DNA of 59,795 nt from a virus, in IMG/VR virus record IMGVR_UViG_3300047548_000345, positions 1 to 59,795 of that record. One strand, given 5' to 3'. The notes below the pieces were generated by a model. The model was not told the origin of the DNA and ran no database searches. It saw nothing but the letters and a program-made list of their open reading frames with translations. This document shows, piece after piece, positions 1 to 6,828 of the stretch. Each line of letters starts with the position of its first letter. Position 1 is the stretch's first letter. The position numbers and the translations under genes were made by a program.

Positions 1-430
1 CATCTGGATCACGCTCACCGGCTGATACGACAGTCCACTTGTCAAATGAATAGTGTTTCTTAGGATCAAAGTTAGGGTCTTTACGATCCTTGATATACTT
101 GCCTATAGAGGTCTTAAATTCTTGAACACGGTCAGAACCGACAACCATCGTAACATCACGATAGCCTTCATCAGACAATATCTTAGCCACATGAAATGCT
201 GTATGTGCATTAGGATCATCCATGACATTAGCATTAGGGAAAAGTTGTCTGAGAAAAGACACTTTTTCTTTGTATGGGATTGGATTCTTGCTGGTATCAA
301 ATGACTTTGAGGTATAGATACGGTTCTCGGCACCCGTTTCTTTGGCATAATCAATAACTTTATTGATTAGTTTGGCATGACCGATGGTAGGAGGCGTAAA
401 TCTACCAAATGTGAAGACAATTTTTTTCAT
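1..430 (-). CDS. HIGH-superfamily nucleotidyltransferase (3' end outside window)
   Basis: Cytidylyltransferase/NMN-adenylyltransferase-like protein. 143 residues are visible and the frame is still open at base 1. Residues 9-18 read GRFTPPTIGH, the phosphate-binding (H/T)xGH-type motif. GSDRVQEF at about 98-105 fits the second nucleotide-binding strand of the fold. The family transfers NMP to a phosphorylated small molecule; the substrate cannot be read from sequence. The ATG at 430 follows AGGGAAG, and a CTAAATA motif lies 32 bases upstream. It follows the ART-like gene, so it may belong to an NAD or nucleotide-modification group (inference). Confidence 0.8.
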   Translation of the reverse strand, partial: MKKIVFTFGRFTPPTIGHAKLINKVIDYAKETGAENRIYTSKSFDTSKNPIPYKEKVSFLRQLFPNANVMDDPNAHTAFHVAKILSDEGYRDVTMVVGSDRVQEFKTSIGKYIKDRKDPNFDPKKHYSFDKWTVVSAGERDPD

Positions 431-461
431 TCTTCCCTCTACAGGAATGGTTTTTATAATG

Positions 462-469
462 TTATTTAG
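462..469 (-). promoter_or_regulatory. Candidate late-type promoter motif CTAAATAA
   Basis: Minus-strand CTAAATAA lies 32 bases upstream of the ATG at 430. The same heptamer recurs before several other starts (4119, 8349, 12263, 58879, and 45759 on the plus strand). It resembles the T4 late promoter TATAAATA. AT-rich DNA makes single matches weak evidence. Confidence 0.4.
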
Positions 470-1494
470 TAAATCTCTCTATTACGAGCTTCTCTGATCA
501 CATTTTTGACACATTCTGTTAGTGCAGAAACATTTTTATAGTATGTATTTTCAAAAGACTTAGCTAGTCGCATGAGTTCTAATATAGGTAGGTCTACACG
601 GATAACTTCAATCTTTCTGCCTTGATTGAAGTGCGCTAGCCAACGATGGTGACCATCTAGCACATAATTATCGTTAGATATGACAATACCAGACTTTACC
701 TGTTTAGGTTCAGTCATGATTGACATGATCTTTTTCTTATCAAATTCAGACTGGCTTGATCTAAGTTTATGTGGGTCTATGAGTTCTTTATGAAACTCAA
801 CCTTATGCTTTTTAAGATTTTTAAGAAAATCACCTAGAGGTCCTAACTGAGGCATCATTTCTCTAGAGAATGTTAGACCTGGTGCAGGTAATTTAATGTC
901 TAGTGGTTCAAAGTTTTCAGTAATTGTCTTACCGTCAGTTTTTTTGACTACTTTGAATATTTTTTTGATATGGATATCATCGGCGTCATAAGCTAGATAA
1001 ACATCGTGCTTGGTAGCCGTATTCATATTCAAACCGCCATTATAGCGAAGACCATCATAGCCTAGTGAGATAAGTTTCTGTCTAGCCTTGGCAGTGTTGA
1101 CCATACCTCTTGACAGACCTTTGAAAACTTGGTCACCAGTCAGTTCATAGTCACCGTCTTTAAGTTTTCCTATAACAACAAATCTGTCAGTGCCCATCTT
1201 CATCAGACCAGCACCACGGGCAAAGTCTTCTGCTTCTTTAGGATCAAAAAACTTAGTCAGTTCTTTACCCGTGAATTTGCTATCAACATCAAAAATCTTC
1301 TTGAGGTTCAGTTCGACCTCATAGATATAACGCTCACCACCTTTTGATTTGACCATAGAGTTAGCATACGTCTTAGCAATATCTTTGTTTGAGGTAAAGT
1401 AAGCAACACCGCCGCCATAGAAATCGTTTATAATTCTAGCTTTGCCTTGGTCAAATTTACCAAACTTTGCGTTTGAGCCGTGATATGCAATCAT
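466..1494 (-). CDS. Fusion of ADP-ribosyltransferase-like and ParB-like domains
   Basis: 342 residues. The N-terminus (about 1-180) looks like a mono-ADP-ribosyltransferase fold: YHGSNAKFGKFD with the NAD-binding His at residue 5, then GGGVAYFTSNKDIAKTYA at about 27-44, the aromatic motif of H-Y-E type ARTs. The C-terminal part (about 235-320) carries the ParB/sulfiredoxin-like pattern: a start like HKLRSSQSEFD, then YVLDGHHRWLAHFN. ParB-like domains bind or hydrolyse nucleotides. The combination suggests a modifier of a host target or of nucleic acid, but the function is not established. The third ART catalytic Glu was not placed with confidence. The stop lies beside the promoter motif of the next gene, and the start overlaps the upstream HAD gene by 4 bases. 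Confidence 0.7.
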   Translation of the reverse strand: MIAYHGSNAKFGKFDQGKARIINDFYGGGVAYFTSNKDIAKTYANSMVKSKGGERYIYEVELNLKKIFDVDSKFTGKELTKFFDPKEAEDFARGAGLMKMGTDRFVVIGKLKDGDYELTGDQVFKGLSRGMVNTAKARQKLISLGYDGLRYNGGLNMNTATKHDVYLAYDADDIHIKKIFKVVKKTDGKTITENFEPLDIKLPAPGLTFSREMMPQLGPLGDFLKNLKKHKVEFHKELIDPHKLRSSQSEFDKKKIMSIMTEPKQVKSGIVISNDNYVLDGHHRWLAHFNQGRKIEVIRVDLPILELMRLAKSFENTYYKNVSALTECVKNVIREARNREIY

Positions 1495-2099
1495 TTTCTG
1501 TATCTCTTTGTATTACCTACTTCATCAACAAGATATGCTTCCATCTCAATGTCTGGATATTTCTGACCGATCTTTAGAAGAATGTCTAAGTTACCTTCAT
1601 GGTCATCCCACATGCGGATCTTGTTGAATTTACCTGTCTTGATGTATTTGAGAAGAACAACACCTTTAGTGATATGTGTCTTGGCTGACGGCATAATCTT
1701 TTGTAGATTACCGGCGCGCTCAATATAAACTTTGTCAATAGGAAAACCATGTTCTCTAAACTTCTGCAAGAATGGTTCTTTATCAACAAAATCTGATCGT
1801 GCTGTGATAATAACAGACTTATCATTTTCAGTTTGAGATGCAACCGCACGTTGCGCTCTCTTGATCATATTGTCGATTGGTTTGGCTGTAGTGTGAAAAT
1901 GTTTGCCTGAGCGAAACTGTTGAAAATCATATTCTTCACCAGACTTCAACTTGTAGGTGTTAAACTCACCAGAGCCTAACTCTTTTACAACTTTACCGTC
2001 TTTGACAATCAAGACACGCGAATCCGTTTTGAAAAGAGTATCGTCAATGTCAAAGACATTCAGCGTGCCTTTTTGCTCTTTTCTGCGAACCTTAATCAT
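1491..2099 (-). CDS. HAD-superfamily phosphatase
   Basis: 202 residues. Motif I is FDIDDTLF at about 16-23 (DxDxT with nucleophile Asp). Motif II Ser/Thr is in SVIITARS near residue 100, a lysine follows, and motif IV is MWDDHEGN at about 166-173. Such HAD enzymes in phages remove phosphates from nucleotides or from nucleic-acid ends; the substrate is unknown. It overlaps both neighbours by 4 bases (ATGA type), so it is probably translationally coupled to the KxDG protein upstream and the ART-like protein downstream. An end-healing role beside a ligase-like protein is plausible inference. Confidence 0.85.
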   Translation of the reverse strand: MIKVRRKEQKGTLNVFDIDDTLFKTDSRVLIVKDGKVVKELGSGEFNTYKLKSGEEYDFQQFRSGKHFHTTAKPIDNMIKRAQRAVASQTENDKSVIITARSDFVDKEPFLQKFREHGFPIDKVYIERAGNLQKIMPSAKTHITKGVVLLKYIKTGKFNKIRMWDDHEGNLDILLKIGQKYPDIEMEAYLVDEVGNTKRYRK

Positions 2100-3331
2100 T
2101 TATCCCACGCTTTGGCTGCGTTGAAGTTAGCCTGTGAAAATTCTAGGCGGTCGACCAACTTGACTGCATTACCTTTGAGAACATCAACTGCGACAAAACC
2201 TTCTGGTGCTGTGACTTTGAATCCGTTATCAGTGCGAAGGAATGTGCCTGTCACACCTTTGACTTGCTCTAACTTACGAACAATCGTGTTCTTTGCATCG
2301 ACCAAAATGTTCTGTAAATCGAATATCTTTTTCAATTCATCTTTATTAGCCTTATACCAATTCATGATAATCGTTTTTTCCTTAGAGCGTTTAAGGCGAG
2401 TATCTTCTTTCTTCGCATCAGCAATCGAGGCGTTGAGTTTGCTCTCAACTGCCAGAATAAGTCCCTTAACATGCTCTGCTGTGTTCGTGATCTTCTGCCC
2501 TTCACGGACTTTGAGATTGTTCCATGCTTTGATTTGTATCTTGTAGGTATCATTGGTAGCGATTTCATTGAGTGTCCTTGCCGAAATTGTTCTGAACAAA
2601 TTACCAGCCTGAGACAACAAAGCATTGATAGCCGTTGTTTCTTGCTCTGTGAATGTGGCTGTGCCAGTAGCATCAACAAAAGAAGCATCACGGAACCAAA
2701 CGTCTTTAGTCATAGTCAACTTACCAATATCAACACCAAAAGATGCTTCCATATCTTCTAGTGCAGGTCCAACATATGAAGTATGCCAGACAATTCCCAT
2801 CTTAGCGTTACGAATTTGTTCTGCTAATTTTGAATCAGCAGGCACGGCATAAACAATTGTATTAGGTTGAAATGTGACATATCGTTCACCATCAATAGTT
2901 TCTGTTTTCAAATCTTCTTTGGTAAACATCATGTCGCCTTGAATAACACCTTTGATATTCAACAAAGGTAAATAACGTAGAGCGACTTTGAGTTTCTTGT
3001 TTAGACCTTCACCAGGATGATTACGGTCAATGTCTTGTGGTGTGTAGTTTAGCTTTGCGTTCTTTGCAAATACACCTTTTGTTCCTACAAAGAACTTACC
3101 GTTTTTAGGATTGACACCGGCAAAGATAGCAGGCGCACCGTCCCATTTTGTTGTGAGATTGACTTTTCGTGAAGGTGAATGACCAACTAACATATCTCTA
3201 AGAGACTGTAAGAAATTGATTGCGCCGCGAGTGCCTGCAACTCCGCCGTTCAACACCTCATCTTCAAGGTGTTCTAGGTGAAGGTTTTTACCTTCTTTGG
3301 CTTCGGTGATATATTGATTGAGGTTTATCAT
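2096..3331 (-). CDS. KxDG nucleotidyltransferase-like protein with capsid-targeting-like leader
   Basis: 411 residues, from a family widespread in T4-like marine phages and normally left uncharacterised (probably DUF6267). LTTKWDGAPAIFAG at about 59-72 contains KWDG, the KxDG nucleotidyl-lysine motif of ATP-dependent ligases and capping enzymes. FFVGTKGVF and GVIQGDMMFT follow at plausible distances for motifs III/IIIa. Residues 5-11 (NQYITEA) resemble the T4 capsid-targeting peptide (YQEFIAEA), and ITE|A fits the gp21 prohead-protease consensus (I/L)xE|(A/G/S). It could be an internal head protein injected with the DNA. The enzymatic reading rests on motif I and needs structural comparison. 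Confidence 0.7.
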   Translation of the reverse strand: MINLNQYITEAKEGKNLHLEHLEDEVLNGGVAGTRGAINFLQSLRDMLVGHSPSRKVNLTTKWDGAPAIFAGVNPKNGKFFVGTKGVFAKNAKLNYTPQDIDRNHPGEGLNKKLKVALRYLPLLNIKGVIQGDMMFTKEDLKTETIDGERYVTFQPNTIVYAVPADSKLAEQIRNAKMGIVWHTSYVGPALEDMEASFGVDIGKLTMTKDVWFRDASFVDATGTATFTEQETTAINALLSQAGNLFRTISARTLNEIATNDTYKIQIKAWNNLKVREGQKITNTAEHVKGLILAVESKLNASIADAKKEDTRLKRSKEKTIIMNWYKANKDELKKIFDLQNILVDAKNTIVRKLEQVKGVTGTFLRTDNGFKVTAPEGFVAVDVLKGNAVKLVDRLEFSQANFNAAKAWDK

Positions 3332-4119
3332 ATATTTCCTCTAGTCTCTATTCTAAATGCAATGCTTGTGATGCCGCCGCGACTTTTTGATCTAATATCA
3401 AGTTTAACTTTTGACTTAACTTTTGAAACATAAGAATCATCTATCTTATAAAATCCTGCTGGTGATAGTATATAATTTGCCGCAGCATTTTTAAATCTAG
3501 CAAGTGTTCTTTGTCCTGTCAACGCTTCTCTAATCATCTCTGAATAAAATTCTGGATTCTTACTGATAAATGTGCTAATGTCTTGCATAAGTTTAGGTTT
3601 AATTTGCGACAACCAGTTTTCAGCGTTTTTCTCTTTTAGAATTTTACCTGCTTTTGTAAATTCTTTCAAAACCTTAGGATTAGCATCTTCTAATATCCTA
3701 TCTAGATTTTGAGGAGCTAACAATCGTGTAGGCATATCTTCAATAACTTTGGCTAGACTTTCAACTTCTGATAGTTTCTTCTTATCTGTAAATACAGCTT
3801 TTGCCGTTTCTCTGAATAATTCAGCGGTTGACCTTCCTTGACCAGAAGCAAGTTGAACGCCGCCTTCCATCTTTACAGATACGAAATACTTTTGACCTCT
3901 CGCCTCAACAACTATGTCTGTTTTAGGTTCAGGAGATGCCGAGATACCCATCTCATCAGAGTGAAAGATTTTATATTTTTTACCAACTTTAGCTTCTATA
4001 TGGCCAAGTGCTTTCTTTGCTTGTGTCAATATATTATTTGAGTATTTTCTAGTTAACTTTTCTTTTCTTCCTAGTTGGACTATTGCCCATTCAAGATCAA
4101 CACCTTCAGACGCAGCCAT
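3328..4119 (-). CDS. Hypothetical protein, possible PD-(D/E)XK-type nuclease
   Basis: 263 residues from the ATG at 4119, which has AAGGAG 7 bases upstream. A longer frame to 4248 crosses a terminator and is rejected. Around residues 65-85 the pattern PEPKTDIVV-ARGQKYFVSVKM resembles the D...xxK core of restriction-endonuclease-like folds with a non-acidic residue in the middle, followed by GGVQLASGQGR. The rest is helical and Lys-rich. A CTAAATA motif is 21 bases upstream of the start. The overlap with the KxDG gene (ATGA) suggests co-expression. Function unproven. Confidence 0.6.
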   Translation of the reverse strand: MAASEGVDLEWAIVQLGRKEKLTRKYSNNILTQAKKALGHIEAKVGKKYKIFHSDEMGISASPEPKTDIVVEARGQKYFVSVKMEGGVQLASGQGRSTAELFRETAKAVFTDKKKLSEVESLAKVIEDMPTRLLAPQNLDRILEDANPKVLKEFTKAGKILKEKNAENWLSQIKPKLMQDISTFISKNPEFYSEMIREALTGQRTLARFKNAAANYILSPAGFYKIDDSYVSKVKSKVKLDIRSKSRGGITSIAFRIETRGNI

Positions 4120-4139
4120 ATATAAACTCCTTTTTCTTG

Positions 4140-4146
4140 TATTTAG
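4140..4146 (-). promoter_or_regulatory. Candidate late-type promoter motif CTAAATA
   Basis: CTAAATA on the minus strand is 21 bases upstream of the ATG at 4119. It sits directly after the terminator hairpin of the SWIM gene, which is where a new transcript would be expected to start. Confidence 0.45.
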
Positions 4147-4150
4147 CATA

Positions 4151-4179
4151 TAAGAAAAAAGCCCTCCGAAGAGAGCTTT
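4151..4179 (-). terminator. Rho-independent terminator after the SWIM gene
   Basis: Minus strand: AAAGCTCTC, TTCG loop, GAGGGCTTT, followed by a T-run. The hairpin overlaps the stop codon of the SWIM protein gene. The stable UUCG tetraloop and T-tract make this a typical intrinsic terminator. Confidence 0.85.
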
Positions 4180-4597
4180 AGGCTGCTTGCGATTTGATTT
4201 TGATGATATGCCGACAAGACTTTCGATATTGAAAACCAAGACAATCACAAGAGTAGTGATTACCGTCTCTTGTCACCGTGTAGAACCCACCTTTACGACT
4301 ATCCGATTTGACCTGCCAGGCTGAAATTGTGATAATTTTCTGCGTATGGGTTTCACCTTTAGACCCATCCTCGTAGATGATCTCCTTGACATGATCCAAA
4401 GGGACAACAGAGAAAGGGAAACTGCGATCACCAGTGGCAAGACGAAAAGTATCTGGATCATCATAGTGTTCGCTCCTGGTCACCACACCAGACTTGGTGG
4501 TAGTGGTCGATAGATTAGATGAGAAGCCCTTACGATCATATTCTGTGACGACCGTAAGACGTTTTCCGATAGCTGGTTTAGAGAACTTTTTTGTCAT
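4178..4597 (-). CDS. SWIM-type zinc-finger protein
   Basis: 139 residues from the ATG at 4597 (MTKKFSKPAIGK). The C-terminus holds YSCDCLGFQYRKSCRHIIKI, a CxC...CxH SWIM zinc-finger pattern, which usually binds DNA or protein partners. The N-terminal part is basic and Ser/Thr-rich. A longer frame to 4636 would run through the promoter and is less likely. The gene stands alone between a sigma70-type promoter and a terminator, so it is probably its own early transcription unit. Confidence 0.7.
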   Translation of the reverse strand: MTKKFSKPAIGKRLTVVTEYDRKGFSSNLSTTTTKSGVVTRSEHYDDPDTFRLATGDRSFPFSVVPLDHVKEIIYEDGSKGETHTQKIITISAWQVKSDSRKGGFYTVTRDGNHYSCDCLGFQYRKSCRHIIKIKSQAA

Positions 4598-4603
4598 GGT
4601 AGT

Positions 4604-4632
4604 ATTATAGGACAACCAGCAAGGAATGGCAA
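4604..4632 (-). promoter_or_regulatory. Sigma70-type promoter for the SWIM gene
   Basis: Minus strand TTGCCA, 17-base spacer, TATAAT, with the -10 box about 7 bases before the start codon. If this spacing is used the mRNA would be almost leaderless. Confidence 0.65.
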
Positions 4633-4634
4633 CC

Positions 4635-4663
4635 ATAAAAAAGGCGCCCCAGAGGACGCCTTT
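4635..4663 (-). terminator. Rho-independent terminator after dps
   Basis: Minus strand AAAGGCG...CGCCTTTTTT hairpin with T-run, following the Dps gene. A second perfect inverted repeat, TAGGTCA/TGACCTA (4673-4693), sits between the stop codon and this hairpin. Confidence 0.85.
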
Positions 4664-4693
4664 ACGTTACGTTAGGTCAGTATTGTTGACCTA

Positions 4694-5164
4694 TTAGCCA
4701 GCAGCGCCGGCACCAGCCTTTTGACCAGCGAGAGACTTGAGCATCCAAGCATGTTTAGCAAGTGCTGTCAAACGGTCTTGAAGAAAATTAGAGAAAGCAA
4801 ATTCTTTTTCTTCTTCTGCCATTTCATAGGCTTCTGTCATGCACTTCATAACAGCTTCGTTAGCAGCTAGAAGATTTGTGACCATCTTAGCAGCAACAGG
4901 AATCTTTGCATCTTCTCCAACGTCTTTGCCCAACTCAACCATGCGTGTGAGTGTGCCTGGTGCAAATGAATCGATAGCACGAATCTGTTCTGCAATATCA
5001 TCGATAGAACCATGAAGTTCGTTATAAAGATCACCGAAGAAATCGTGCAACTGAGGGAAGTCAGAACCGATTACGTTCCAGTGATAGCCATGAGCCTTCA
5101 TATAATATACGAAGGTATTACCGAGGCATTCTTTTGCCTTTTGAACGAGTTGTGCAGATGCCAT
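4694..5164 (-). CDS. dps: Dps-family ferritin-like protein
   Basis: 156 residues, close to the usual Dps length. The first helix carries YYMKAHGYHWNVIG (ferroxidase His) and the second FFGDLYNELHGSIDDIAEQIR with the conserved His, Asp and Glu ligands. Dps 12-mers oxidise and store iron and protect DNA from peroxide. The C-terminus ends in a small Ala/Gly tail rather than a Lys-rich DNA-binding tail. A TATAAATA motif 37 bases upstream and a double hairpin terminator downstream suggest late, monocistronic expression. The phage may protect its DNA, or package Dps, during oxidative stress (inference). Confidence 0.92.
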   Translation of the reverse strand: MASAQLVQKAKECLGNTFVYYMKAHGYHWNVIGSDFPQLHDFFGDLYNELHGSIDDIAEQIRAIDSFAPGTLTRMVELGKDVGEDAKIPVAAKMVTNLLAANEAVMKCMTEAYEMAEEEKEFAFSNFLQDRLTALAKHAWMLKSLAGQKAGAGAAG

Positions 5165-5165
5165 T

Positions 5166-5387
5166 TTATTTGTTCTCCTCAGACATATCTACTTCATCTA
5201 TATTTATAGGTCCCCATTTTCCAATGGGACAATCGACATAAGGTAAAAGACTTTTGAACTCCATGAAGCAACCACATTTATGGCACTTCATTCTAGACTG
5301 ATCTAGGTGTTCGCATGTTCTACAGATTGCTAGTCTCTGTTCTGAGATTTTATGTCTTCTAGTCCATATTGTATCAAGTATGACCAT
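5166..5387 (-). CDS. Small zinc-ribbon protein
   Basis: 73 residues from the ATG at 5387. ICRTCEHLDQSRMKCHKCGC gives two Cys pairs, and a later Cys sits in DCPIGKW, a layout typical of small phage zinc-ribbon proteins (DUF6171-like). The function is unknown. It stops 2 bases before dps and starts just after tRNA-Ser. Confidence 0.75.
   Translation of the reverse strand: MVILDTIWTRRHKISEQRLAICRTCEHLDQSRMKCHKCGCFMEFKSLLPYVDCPIGKWGPINIDEVDMSEENK
5201..5208 (-). promoter_or_regulatory. T4-like late promoter TATAAATA for dps
   Basis: Exact match on the minus strand to the T4 late promoter octamer TATAAATA, 37 bases upstream of the dps start and inside the preceding small gene. Confidence 0.5.
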
Positions 5388-5395
5388 ATTATTTT

Positions 5396-5487
5396 TGGCG
5401 GAGGGTGTGGGATTCGAACCCACGGTGAAGATTTCTCCCCACGCTCATTTAGCAAACGAGTGCTTTAAGCCTCTCAGCCAACCCTCC
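5396..5487 (-). tRNA. tRNA-Ser(GCT)
   Basis: Class II tRNA: acceptor GGAGGGT/ACCCTCC, anticodon arm CTCGT-TTGCTAA-ATGAG, long variable arm, TTCGAAT T-loop, encoded CCA. It reads AGC/AGU. Confidence 0.95.
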
Positions 5488-5961
5488 TTAAGCTGCTAGA
5501 ATACCTTTTAATCTGTCGGCTGCATATGATGCTGCGAAGGCGTCTGGTTTGACCATTGGGACGACATTGCAGGTGCCTCTGATGTATCCGATGGCTTGCT
5601 GCACAACGCAAGAAGACCCGTGAACAATATCAGGATTAATATCAAGATGAACTTCACAGTGACGATTTCCGATAGCGTCGGCAAGGTCGAGATACATTTG
5701 TGCAGCACGGTAAACCTCGTTCATTAGCCTTAGGGCTGGGCGATCATGACGGTTATCGTAGTCGCGCTCTGTAGAAACATCACCAAAAACTTTGCAACCT
5801 TTGTTACCGTCATAGTGAACAACGATTGCAACAGTATAACTGGCACACCACTTATCTTCTTTGTCACGGTATCTCTCAGAGTCCGCACCAATATAAACAC
5901 AAGTGGTATCAGAAGTATTTCTAATAAAATCTCTCACTTCATCAATATTAAACTTACGCAT
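5488..5961 (-). CDS. YkuK-like (DUF458) RNase H-fold protein
   Basis: 157 residues from the ATG at 5961, which has GGAA upstream. YIGADSERYR near the N-terminus, a strand ending in VVHYDG, and EVHLDINPDIVHGSSCVVQQAIGYI with a later VKPDAFAASYAADR match the DUF458 family, predicted to have an RNase H-like fold with Asp ligands. No activity is established. The stop codon abuts the 5' end of tRNA-Ser, so both probably lie on one transcript that is processed. Confidence 0.7.
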   Translation of the reverse strand: MRKFNIDEVRDFIRNTSDTTCVYIGADSERYRDKEDKWCASYTVAIVVHYDGNKGCKVFGDVSTERDYDNRHDRPALRLMNEVYRAAQMYLDLADAIGNRHCEVHLDINPDIVHGSSCVVQQAIGYIRGTCNVVPMVKPDAFAASYAADRLKGILAA

Positions 5962-5973
5962 ATTATATTCCAA

Positions 5974-6201
5974 TTATCGTAATGAAGACTCGAACTCCAT
6001 GATTGCTTCAACATCATTAGTATTTAATTCAGTAAACCGATCAGCCAGTTTTTGTAATGGCTCTCTTGTCTTTATATAGGGCTTTAGGAAGTGTGGTGGG
6101 TGATAAACAACGTAACCATCTTTATTGATGATTACGAGGTTACCGTTTCTCTTAGATACCGAATAAGTCTGAGTGACCTCAGCAACCTTTTCTTTTGGCT
6201 T
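5974..6201 (-). CDS. Reading frame after the lipoprotein, no clear start
   Basis: About 75 residues (KPKEKVAEVTQTYSVSKRNG to EFESSLR) in the +1 frame relative to the upstream lipoprotein. It looks coding (VIINKDGYVVYHPP), but there is no ATG, GTG or TTG with a ribosome-binding site near the lipoprotein stop. Either it starts at a rare codon, it starts inside the lipoprotein gene, or it is read by +1 slippage at TAC-TAA. An indel in the sequence is equally possible. No family recognised. Confidence 0.4.
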   Translation of the reverse strand, partial: KPKEKVAEVTQTYSVSKRNGNLVIINKDGYVVYHPPHFLKPYIKTREPLQKLADRFTELNTNDVEAIMEFESSLR

Positions 6202-6430
6202 AGTAAGGCCAGTTATAATATCCGTAAGGGCGATAGTATCTGTAATAAGTTGGTCCCACAACAACAGATGGCGGTGCAACCAAAACTGGGGGTCGTATAA
6301 TGACTGGACTTGGAACATAGACAGGTGCTGCGACTGGCGCGACCATGGGTTCCACATAGGTTGGACTAGGCACATAATAGGTGCATCCTGCTAGTGTTAG
6401 CGATAATAGTAATAAAGCAATTTTTCTCAT
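6200..6430 (-). CDS. Small Pro/Val/Tyr-rich lipoprotein
   Basis: 76 residues. The lipoprotein signal peptide RKIALLLLSLTLAGC has lipobox LAGC (Cys about 17). The mature part is rich in Pro, Val and Tyr and ends YYRYYRPYGYYNWPY. It is likely anchored in the cell envelope of the infected host. Similar small Tyr/Pro-rich lipoproteins are common in alphaproteobacteria. The next frame downstream overlaps its stop (see the entry at 5974). Confidence 0.65.
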   Translation of the reverse strand: MRKIALLLLSLTLAGCTYYVPSPTYVEPMVAPVAAPVYVPSPVIIRPPVLVAPPSVVVGPTYYRYYRPYGYYNWPY

Positions 6431-6448
6431 ACTATTATATAGGATATT

Positions 6449-6525
6449 TGGTGCCTCTGGAGGGATTCGAACCCACAACCCCTTGATTCTAAGTCAAGTA
6501 TCTCTACCAGTTGGACTACAGAGGC
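6449..6525 (-). tRNA. tRNA with anticodon TAG (Leu) and short variable loop
   Basis: Acceptor GCCTCTG/CAGAGGC, anticodon arm CTTGA-CTTAGAA-TCAAG, T-loop TTCGAAT, encoded CCA. Anticodon UAG would read CUA/CUN Leu. The variable loop is only about 5 bases, whereas bacterial tRNA-Leu is normally class II with a long arm. It is not an amber suppressor, which would need anticodon CUA. Confidence 0.85.
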
Positions 6526-6716
6526 CTATTAGCTGTTATGTTTCTTTGTGCCCTAATGTCTTTATTATTCCAAGACCAGCACTCACCAGTTTCATCTTGA
6601 AAGCAAACCCAAACCAAGTCTTGTTCAAAGCCATAGTCAATTAGAAAGTGAGCCTGTGCTTTGCCTTTTGGAGTGTTTACGGGTATAGGTGGATCGATAC
6701 GAACTATATCAGCCAT
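6516..6716 (-). CDS. Conserved small phage protein
   Basis: 66 residues (MADIVRIDPPIPVNTPKGKA...). The pattern PIPVNTPKGKAQAHFLIDYG and WVCFQDETGECWSWNN resembles a small protein found in many T4-like phages, of unknown function. The TAG stop lies within the 5' end of the tRNA gene (10-base overlap). The start overlaps the upstream membrane peptide's stop. Confidence 0.7.
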   Translation of the reverse strand: MADIVRIDPPIPVNTPKGKAQAHFLIDYGFEQDLVWVCFQDETGECWSWNNKDIRAQRNITANRPL

Positions 6717-6819
6717 AGAAGAAGTGTATGATAATGACGAAAATGATGCACAGTAATGGCATCCAACTTATCAGACCAATCGTAAAAAACCAATCTCTAA
6801 ATTCTTCTTTCGTCATCAT
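6709..6819 (-). CDS. Small single-pass membrane peptide
   Basis: 36 residues, MMTKEEFRDWFFTIGLISWM followed by a hydrophobic stretch (PLLCIIFVIIIHFF). AAGGATT precedes the start. The TGA overlaps the ATG of the next gene. It is too short for family assignment; a membrane peptide is the reasonable reading. Confidence 0.55.
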   Translation of the reverse strand: MMTKEEFRDWFFTIGLISWMPLLCIIFVIIIHFFYG

Positions 6820-6828
6820 TATAATCCT

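Noticed and set aside
103-354. 83-residue minus frame
   Set aside because: It overlaps the HIGH nucleotidyltransferase, whose motifs are intact in the other frame; composition is out-of-frame-like (Met/Leu/Ser-rich).
6449-6525. Amber suppressor tRNA and stop-codon recoding
   Set aside because: The anticodon is UAG, which reads CUA; a suppressor would need CUA. Genes here also end normally at TAG (for example 6516-6518).
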